From the NCBI GenBank assembly GCA_036897095.1, contig JAYMSP010002505.1, positions 1 through 23,892 on the forward strand: a stretch of 23,892 nucleotides of DNA. Direction: 5' to 3'. Below, piece after piece: positions 17,633 to 23,892 of this stretch; within the stretch, counting starts at the first letter, position 1; every line of letters starts with the position of its first letter. The stretch comes from Plantago elongata (Eukaryota > Streptophyta > Magnoliopsida > Lamiales > Plantaginaceae). The notes below the pieces were generated by a model. That model had not been told where the DNA came from. It saw nothing but the letters and a program-made list of their open reading frames with translations, and made no database searches. Made by a program: the position numbers and the translations under genes.

Positions 17633-18797
17633 TTGGAGAAGATAGATAAATTAGGGGTCTGAAATATAAATTGTACAATAAATTAAAACAGAAGATTAAA
17701 AACAATAGACAGGAAAGATAAAGATAATATTAAAATGAAATAAAAATAGGGAATCTTTGACTTTTTGGGAATGGATGTGATTGAATTTTTTATTTTGGAT
17801 GCTGGTGTAATTGTTCAAACACCGGGTACTAATGTGCAAATGAGGCATCTCGAAGGGTTGGTTTATAGATTCAATAGCATACATTTTTCTATACATGTTT
17901 TCTAACAAGAGTTTTGGAAACTATTGAGATCATCTCGACCTATATTTTACTTTTTACACTGGTATTCCGCTATTTTAGTTTAAATGCGTCGGGTTATATC
18001 AAACTCAAATTCATTCATGTTCGAAATATTGATGTCAGTTAGATCTACTATGCCTTTGTAACAAGATGTGACCGCAAGATTTTATGACAAAGTTATAAAA
18101 AATTCTTTTTTCCCCGAGGGTGGGGGGGGGGGGGGTTTGGTATGTAGGTACTCTCTAGGCAGGGAAGCTCTCTTCGGTCCAGGGTCACTTGGTTCATGAA
18201 ACGTCTGGAACGGATGCAATACATAATTCACCACTTTGAAGTACCGGTTCTTCAGTGAATTCCTTATCTTTCCGGAATGCAATTCGTTACTAATTGAACA
18301 ATTTTTTTTACATATTGGAACGTCATTCGTTACAAATAGGAACACGATTCGTGAATGACAATACATTTAATGGCACATGGCTAAAAGTAAAATGAATTGG
18401 AATCTTAATTAAACATCTCATTAAATAATTACTATCTATTTCCCCTATTCAATTCTCCTCCTTAGTCCTTCCATAGTCAAATTCTCTTCACCTCTTCAAT
18501 CCTTACCTCTTACGACGGCAACCTAGATTCAAATATTGAAATCTGTAATTTTCTTTCTCGATATTACACTGTTCTGCAACTTTTTTCTCCTCATTCTGTT
18601 CGCGATCTAAATCCATCAAAATCTGAATAAACACTGTTCTACGTCCCAGAAAGCTCCACACTGACGCCGTAAAGAAAAACAAATGTGGGGGATATGACAC
18701 ACTCTCTATATAGGCAAGGAAAGCAGGGAAACTATATATAATGTTCTCTCTACTTTCTTCATCAACAGCCCGGGAGAGGAAGTGGGTCAATAAAAAT
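17633..18797. other. Intergenic sequence with a 14-G run; no confident gene
   Basis: A run of 14 G residues lies at 18122-18135, just after GAGGG, and could form a quadruplex. Near 18270-18345, the words GGAAYG-YMATTCGTTACWAAT and ATTCGTGAATGAC recur. Minus-strand frames at 18082-18366 and 18503-18790 have no recognised domain. Confidence 0.4.
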
Positions 18798-18909
18798 ACA
18801 ACCGTAGTATGTGAAATTCTATTTCTTGATTAACGATTTGTTCGTCTTTGTTTACAACCGTAGTATGTGAAATTCTATTTCTAGATTAACGATTTGTTCG
18901 TCTTTGTTG
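18798..18909. repeat. 56-bp tandem duplication
   Basis: Two head-to-tail copies (18798-18853 and 18854-18909), beginning ACAACCGTAGTATGTG, differ mainly by T to A within TTCTTGAT versus TTCTAGAT, plus the final bases. High identity points to a recent event. The second copy runs into the frame preceding the helicase relic. Confidence 0.9.
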
Positions 18910-18986
18910 GGATGACATATAAAACGACCAGCGTTGTTTATATAGATTTGACTAACTTATATTTTCGAATTCCCTTTCTCTTTATT

Positions 18987-20150
18987 AGGGGCGATGGTGG
19001 TCAATATTCTCGCTTGTCCTTCGATGGAGAGGTTGTGGTTTTTTGTGGTGATTTCAGACAGATATACCAGTCATTCCGAAAGAAAGCAAACATGATATTG
19101 TAGATGCATCCATTTCATCTTCGATTCCATATGGAGTCACTGTGAAATACTGATACTAATGAAGAATATGCGATTACATGTTAGTGCATTACATAATTAA
19201 TAAATTGAGATACTTAATATATGTATTTGTTAATGTATATATTGATATTTCATTGTATCTAATCATTCACTCATTTTAACCTTATGGGTTATAGGCGGGT
19301 GGCCATATTGAGGAAGTTGGAACCACTAAGAATACTGTTGAGTGGTTGTTAAATGTTGGAGAAGGCAATACTGGAGAGGAAAATGATGGTGCGGTCGAGT
19401 TTATGTCGACGATATACTAATCCGTGATGCATCCGATCCCATAGTTGTAATGGTGAACAGTACATATCCATCACTCATTTATCATATTGACGATGGTGCA
19501 TACTTCCAGGACAGAGCTATATTAGCTCCCACTAATGACACCGTACATGAGATAAATGACTACCTCAAGCCTCTTTTACCTGGTGATGCTCAGTTCTAAT
19601 AGTATATGTCCAGATGAGGATGACGTTGAGAACCGTGAGGATGTTTATTGGACTGAATTCCTAAATATCATCATGATGTCATGTATTCCCAATCATTTGA
19701 TCCGTCTGAAAGTTGGATGTCCTATTATGTTATTGAGAAATATAGACCAAGTTTTAGGACTATGTAACGGAACACGTCTGATTGAAGTGAAATTGAAAAA
19801 CAAGTCATTTAGGCCAAGATCATATCTTGAAAGAATGCAGGCCACAAGGTTCTTATAGCACGTATTATTTTGACTCCGTCCGACGTCATTAAATTCCCAA
19901 CCAAGTTTCATAGGAGGCAGTTTCCCATCTCTGTTTGTTATGCTATGACTAAAAACAAATCATAAGGATAATCACTCTCACATGTAGGTCTTTACCTCCC
20001 GACACCATTATTCAGCCACAACCAGTTGCATGTTGATTTCTCTAGAGTCATGAGTAAAAAGGGCTTCAAGGTGTTAATCTTAAACGAAGAAGGAAAACCC
20101 ACATATACTACAACCCATTGGTTTATAAGGATGTTTTACGTAACCTATAA
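18987..20150 (+). pseudogene. Helitron PIF1-like helicase, C-terminal half, broken
   Basis: Helicase pieces follow one another in order on the plus strand but in different frames. They are 'VVVFCGDFRQI' (motif III, about 19032-19064); 'HDIVDAS' then 'LMKNMRL' (about 19092-19176); a candidate intron or insertion (about 19180-19294, GT...AG); 'EWLLNVGEG'; 'LIRDASDPIV'; 'DRAILAPTND' (about 19510); 'LKVGCPIMLLRNID' and 'GLCNGTRL' (from 19706); 'FPISVCYAM'; and 'DFSRVMSKKGFKVLIL' (motif VI region, 20035-20082). An ancestral stop lies at 20148-20150 after 'VLRNL'. Walker A, Walker B and any Rep/HUH domain are missing upstream. The normal protein unwinds DNA during rolling-circle transposition. At least four frame changes and several stops show that it is dead. 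Confidence 0.88.
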
Positions 20151-20284
20151 GTTTTATTTTGTCTATCATATCGGTCGATACATTGTTACTTTTACATTGA
20201 ATATTATTGTTACTTTTTTAATTACCTTTAATTAATTTATATTTTTTCTTACAATTTAACATATATAAAGTAAAATATTTTATG

Positions 20285-20307
20285 GTGATGTCACGAGTTA
20301 GTACTAA
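20285..20307 (+). mobile_element. Helitron 3' terminus following the helicase relic
   Basis: The hairpin GTGA-TG-TCAC (20285-20294) is followed by GAGTTAGTA and CTAA (20304-20307), then T. CTAA fits the CTRR rule. It lies about 135 bases after the helicase stop, the expected place for the end of an autonomous Helitron. The GTTAGTACTA stretch is identical in style to the end at 11639-11666. Confidence 0.65.
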
Positions 20308-20504
20308 TTTCTACTAAAAAGGCTTTGTGGGTGCTTACTTTTAGTAAATTACAATCCCTTCATCTTAATATTTGTCTGTAAAGTCCGAAAAAGCTATAAC
20401 ATATTTTGAAAAGGAGTCTCTCTAATCTTCACGTTACAAATTACAAATGCGCATCCTACTAATCACTTACGTTTCAAATCCATATATAGACAAGTAGTAG
20501 AGGA

Positions 20505-21055
20505 TGGGGGTGTACACGGATAGGTACGAACGGTTAATTGTAAAATTTATAACCAACCCGTCTATGACGGATAAGTCAAATCATTAACCGCGACGGGTGA
20601 AATTTTATCCTAACCGTCTCAGGTCGATTGACTACTTGAAGCGGACGGTTTGTTAACTCATACAAAAAAATGCATATATGACGCATTAAGAAAGATACAT
20701 TATACTTCTTAACATCTAAGTCTACAATGAACTAAATAATAAGGAAACATAACACAATCTCACGTATTAATACAAGTAGTCTAAGTACATAAAATTCCAA
20801 ATACAATATAGATTCATGAGTTGATCAAATTACAAACGTCATAATAAAAACTAAGATGTCATTAGTTTGCAATCTAAGAGTATTTGAAAAGACGTAAAAT
20901 TGCAACTTATGAGTAAATTAATAATGGGAATCTATTACTATTAATTTAATGCAATAAGATGTAAAATACACTAGTACAATTACTCAACTGCCCGTACCCG
21001 CCAACGGTTTGACGGATGAAATGGGCGGTTATTTTTTTTTTTATGTACACCCCTA
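20505..21055. mobile_element. hAT-like MITE, about 550 bp
   Basis: TGGGGGTGTACA at 20505-20516 is matched by TGTACACCCCTA at 21044-21055, a 12-bp inverted terminus with one mismatch. Subterminal zones at both ends are rich in ACGGTT/AACCG/GACGG words (for example TACGAACGGTTAA near 20526 and GGGCGGTTA near 21023), as in many plant hAT non-autonomous elements. The middle is AT-rich and non-coding. An exact 8-bp target duplication could not be seen, so the extreme ends are approximate. Confidence 0.65.
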
Positions 21056-21787
21056 TGAGAATCTATTCTTTTGTTAATTCTCAAACTCACTCAATTTCTA
21101 ATAATTACTCACAACTATTCAAGCACTTCTATCTGAAGCCCCCAACTCAATTACATAAGTAATACAAATATCAAAGGAATGAAGTAAATGCGCAAGTATC
21201 GCAAAACATTATTTTCTCAAAAATACAAACAGATTTGAGTGCATGAGCCCAAACACTTCTTAACTTATTATACCAGTAAAAGATTTAAGAATAGCATAAC
21301 ATTGAAGACCACAAAACATCGTTCCTATAAGCACTCCAGTAGGAGCTCAACACTTGAGGCCAGATGAAGAGCAGTTCATGTTCATGTGATAAGCACTCCA
21401 ATCTCCAGTATATAACTTAAAGACTGTAGTAGAAGGACTACCAACACAATTTGAATACCAAGTACAAATAAAATCATACTCCATACATGTTAGTGATAAG
21501 GAGTAACAAACCCAACGAACGTACAACTTAACAATCTGAAGGAAAAAGGGAACCTAAAAATGTCTTCTACTTCAATCAATGAAATAAGTTAATGTAACAA
21601 ATTTAAATCAGTAATAAACAAATTTCAATCAAGAAAGTACCCATTTACAAATGATGTTGTAACCCAGATAAAGGTTCAAAGTTCCGTCAGTTGGCAGCGG
21701 CATTTATCCAAGCAGCAAGAAAAGGCTTTCCTTTTGCTCTGTCATATATAAAGTATAGAGATAGAAACACCGGGGCAAAAGTTTCCT
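21056..21787. other. Sequence downstream of the proline-rich gene
   Basis: No second gene is visible. The part nearest 21787 is probably the 3' untranslated region and terminator of the minus-strand proline-rich gene. No AATAAA on that strand was identified with confidence. Confidence 0.4.
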
Positions 21788-22282
21788 TTAGTAGCTATTT
21801 TCAGCCTTAAAGAGTTGTCGTCTCCTGATGAACAAGAACCCTGCAACACACACTTGCAAGATCACAACAATACCAATGAACATAAGCCCGATTCTCTTCC
21901 CTGTGTTCAAGGTGTTCTCTCTCCTTGGTGGCGGTGGGCTAACATCCCTAGTAGTCTTTGTATTCGGAGGCTGGCCATCTTCCTGGGGAGGTGGTGGACC
22001 GAAGCGCCTCCTAGGAGATGGTGGAGGAGGAGGCGGAGAAGGCGAAGGAGGAGGCGGTGGGGGTGGAGGTGAGGGTGGTGGTGGTGAAGGTGGTGGGGGT
22101 GAAGGTGGTGGCGGGGATGATGATGGCGGAGGCGGTGGATCAGGCTGAGGAGGTGGCGGAGAGGGAGGAGGAGGAGAAAAAACAGGCGGTGGAGGATTCA
22201 CATTTTGTTGAGAATCAACAATTAAGGGAAATAAACCAACGAAATGAATACAGATAAACAAAGTCAACAATGGTGAATCCAT
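21788..22282 (-). CDS. Extensin-like proline-rich membrane-anchored protein
   Basis: The preferred product has 164 residues. Residues 1-24 (MDSPLLTLFICIHFVGLFPL and the next four) form a signal peptide, with probable cleavage before the Gln-Gln at 25-26. Residues 30 to about 95 are a proline-rich domain with about seven Ser-Pro4 motifs, the substrate for prolyl hydroxylation and arabinosylation in extensins. A charged linker follows, then a 22-residue membrane segment (131-152, 'IGLMFIGIVVILQVCVAGF...') and a short basic tail starting RRRQLF. It would sit in the plasma membrane with the glycosylated part in the wall. There is no kinase or leucine-rich repeat domain, unlike PERK or LRX proteins. 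Small plant hydroxyproline-rich proteins of this plan are known, but I cannot name an orthologue. The start was chosen because it opens the signal peptide; the frame stays open 97 codons further upstream, to an ATG at 22573. Confidence 0.75.
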   Translation of the reverse strand: MDSPLLTLFICIHFVGLFPLIVDSQQNVNPPPPVFSPPPPSPPPPQPDPPPPPSSSPPPPSPPPPSPPPPSPPPPPPPPSPSPPPPPPSPRRRFGPPPPQEDGQPPNTKTTRDVSPPPPRRENTLNTGKRIGLMFIGIVVILQVCVAGFLFIRRRQLFKAENSY

Positions 22283-22706
22283 ACAAACAGACACAAACAA
22301 CCAACAAATTCTTTTATTAGCAAACACAGATTCACATCTGGGTTTTGCGTCAAGATTCAATCTTTCTCCTGAATCACAATAACACAAATAAGATAATTGA
22401 AGAAAAGTTGGTGAGGGTTTCGAAGAATCAACAAGAGGGGTCCAATTTGGGATTGGTCCTAATGTTGACTTCTTCGTCAAATTAGGGAGAGAAGGATTCT
22501 TGAATGGAAAAATTAGGGTTAGGGCATGGCGTTCATTTAATGGATCTAAGTCGATATTGCAAGTGAACAACATTCAACCAAAAGGATGAAGGATTTTCGC
22601 TCGGAATACCAATTTCTTGTAACCAAAATCCCTACAATTTCTCCATGATCCCCAAATTTATTTTGTAGATGTTGGAGAGAAAAATGGGAGGAAAGAGATC
22701 AGCGGA
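22283..22706 (-). other. Probable 5' leader of the proline-rich gene, with possible intron and uORF
   Basis: On the minus strand, 22706-22673 is strongly pyrimidine-rich (CTCTTTCCTCCC...TTTTTCTCTCC), like plant leaders. A five-codon upstream frame (M-E-K-L-stop) lies at 22646-22632. A T-rich run ending in TTGTGATTCAG at about 22369 could be a splice acceptor, making the upstream open frame intronic; no strong donor was found. Confidence 0.4.
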
Positions 22707-22708
22707 GA

Positions 22709-22716
22709 ATTTTATT
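22709..22716 (-). promoter_or_regulatory. Candidate TATA-like element for the proline-rich gene
   Basis: The minus strand reads AAATAAAAT immediately upstream of the pyrimidine-rich leader. Position and sequence are compatible with a weak TATA box, but AT-rich DNA gives many chance matches. Confidence 0.25.
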
Positions 22717-23417
22717 TGGACTCTCTGCCATGGACAACTATAACCAGGTATGAATACAAATTCAACTTTTTAAGTAGAAGTAGAATAAAAATTGTTTTTA
22801 GTACTCTTTCGTGCAAACTTTCAAATTGTCATTGATATCCTAAAATAGCAACTAATGATTTTTTCACAATTTGCTACTTCAACATGTAAAAAGCATATTA
22901 TTAACAAATAAGTCCATTTTCACATGTACCAATTGTAGACATAAAAACAATAAAAACACATGCTTTTAAATACTGTATATAAAAAAAAATTAAGAGCGAA
23001 ACTTTTATCATGGCAAAAAATCCGCCCATATAGAGTTTCACACCTCGAAAAACACTGTAAGTTAAATATATTGAATTTGAAATATAAATCTACTTTTTGG
23101 GTTAGCTTTGTGTAGTTCAACACGTACAATTATTATATTGGATCGGAACTCAAAACCCAAAAATATTCACATACCACCGTTCGAATTAATTCCTTGCATG
23201 ATGAATCTCATTTGACCGCTACTCGAGCAAAATCTTCAACTTGACATGAATTCTCAAGACAAGGAGTATGTTATTGAACTTAACAATCTCAATGTAACAA
23301 TTACTGGTTAAAAAATCTCCTCGGATAAGTATAGTAACATTATACATTAATTGTCATTCCATGGACAAACCATGTAATTAAGTCATTTTGTGTAGTGCGA
23401 GTCCTTCACTCTCTGAC
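22717..23417. other. AT-rich intergenic sequence, no gene seen
   Basis: This stretch includes the upstream region of the proline-rich gene. No coding frame or element end could be supported. Confidence 0.5.
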
Positions 23418-23865
23418 CATTAGCAATCAGCCCGATGAGTCAGCTCTATCTGTGATTGTTGTAGTTTCCAAATCTTGAAAGGAAGAGGATTCGACAATAG
23501 TGTCATTCTGCATCAATGATTTTTTTCCTTGTAAGAATCTTTAATAGCTTGTGATTTCGACACGATGATGCCGTCAATTCCTTTTTGCCCGAATCAATTC
23601 CAAGAGCTAGTCCTTCTGCCCTTCGGGCATTAGAAATCGGCAATGAAAGGTATCCTCCGAACATTAGAAATTGGTGATGGGAGGTAGCTCCATCACAAAC
23701 TGTTCCTAATTTTATAAAATTGAACGAAACATGATATGATAAGTATTACGAAGGGTGATCCTACTCTCCGACAATTTGCAATTGTTTATGGAAGGTAATC
23801 ACCAATTGCTATTGTTGCCAAATTTAAACGGAACATGATGCAATAAGTATTATGAAAGTGATAAC
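23418..23865. repeat. Complex tandem-repeat field
   Basis: The word CATTAGAAATYGGYRATG...GAGGTA occurs at 23628 and 23662, with related forms at 23418 (CATTAGCAATCAGCCCGATG) and 23772 (CAATTTGCAATTGTTTATG). A longer unit repeats with a period of about 110: AACGAAACATGATATGATAAGTATTACGAAGGGTGAT (from about 23724) and its partner ACGGAACATGATGCAATAAGTATTATGAAAGTGAT (from about 23829). A GCCC-TTC-GGGC hairpin lies at 23618-23628. The field may extend beyond the right edge. Confidence 0.6.
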
Positions 23866-23892
23866 GTATGCATAAGCTATATATGTAGATAC

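Noticed and set aside
18082..18366. 94-codon minus-strand frame with a Pro run
   Set aside because: The Pro run is only the translation of the 14-G homopolymer; the rest has no domain.
18503..18790. 95-codon minus-strand frame ('DREQNEEKKVAEQ' segment)
   Set aside because: It has an ATG, a charged middle and a possible splice donor after 'RRK', but no recognisable domain or supporting neighbour; a gene fragment cannot be excluded.
21815..22257. Plus-strand frames rich in Gly, Arg, Glu or Val
   Set aside because: They are antisense readings of the proline codon repeat in the extensin-like gene.

Overview
The window looks like gene-poor, AT-rich nuclear DNA from a flowering plant, probably a eudicot. 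The evidence is a Ty1/Copia element with plant-type Gag, protease and integrase, a Helitron-type PIF1 helicase relic, a 5S-bearing Cassandra-like LTR, Stowaway-like and hAT-like MITEs, tRNA-derived SINE-like fragments, and one extensin-like gene with a plant-type leader. No prokaryotic operon, CRISPR array or origin is visible. I cannot name the species.

Layout. 1-2797: the 5' half of a Copia retrotransposon (Ale/Retrofit-like) on the minus strand, running off the left edge. It has an LTR (2616-2797), a primer-binding site, gag, zinc knuckle, protease and integrase, broken by at least three frameshifts. 2798-8530: AT-rich DNA holding several Helitron-type 3' ends, two related Helitron-like segments, imperfect tandem repeats, a guanine-run block, a SINE-like fragment and a 274-bp Stowaway-like MITE. 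8530-9950: a very degenerate tandem-repeat field interrupted by a possible LTR-like insertion. 10801-11115: a Cassandra-like LTR carrying a decayed 5S rRNA sequence. 11639-17630: another Helitron end, inverted-repeat structures, a second SINE-like fragment, and three GC-richer blocks built from short palindromic words, two of them within copies of one larger repeat. 18798-20308: a 56-bp tandem duplication followed by the decayed C-terminal half of a Helitron helicase and its terminal hairpin. 20505-21055: a hAT-like MITE. 21788-22716: the only convincing host gene, on the minus strand, encoding a small secreted or membrane-anchored proline-rich (extensin-like) protein, with a candidate promoter and pyrimidine-rich leader. 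22717-23892: AT-rich sequence ending in a complex tandem-repeat field.

The genes do not form a pathway. The window is one probable cell-wall-related gene beside layers of old transposons. I found no convincing new multi-gene system. The least ordinary signals are the palindromic-word blocks with their repeated chassis, the cluster of Helitron termini, and the start-site ambiguity of the proline-rich gene. All similarity statements are by eye; no search or alignment was run.
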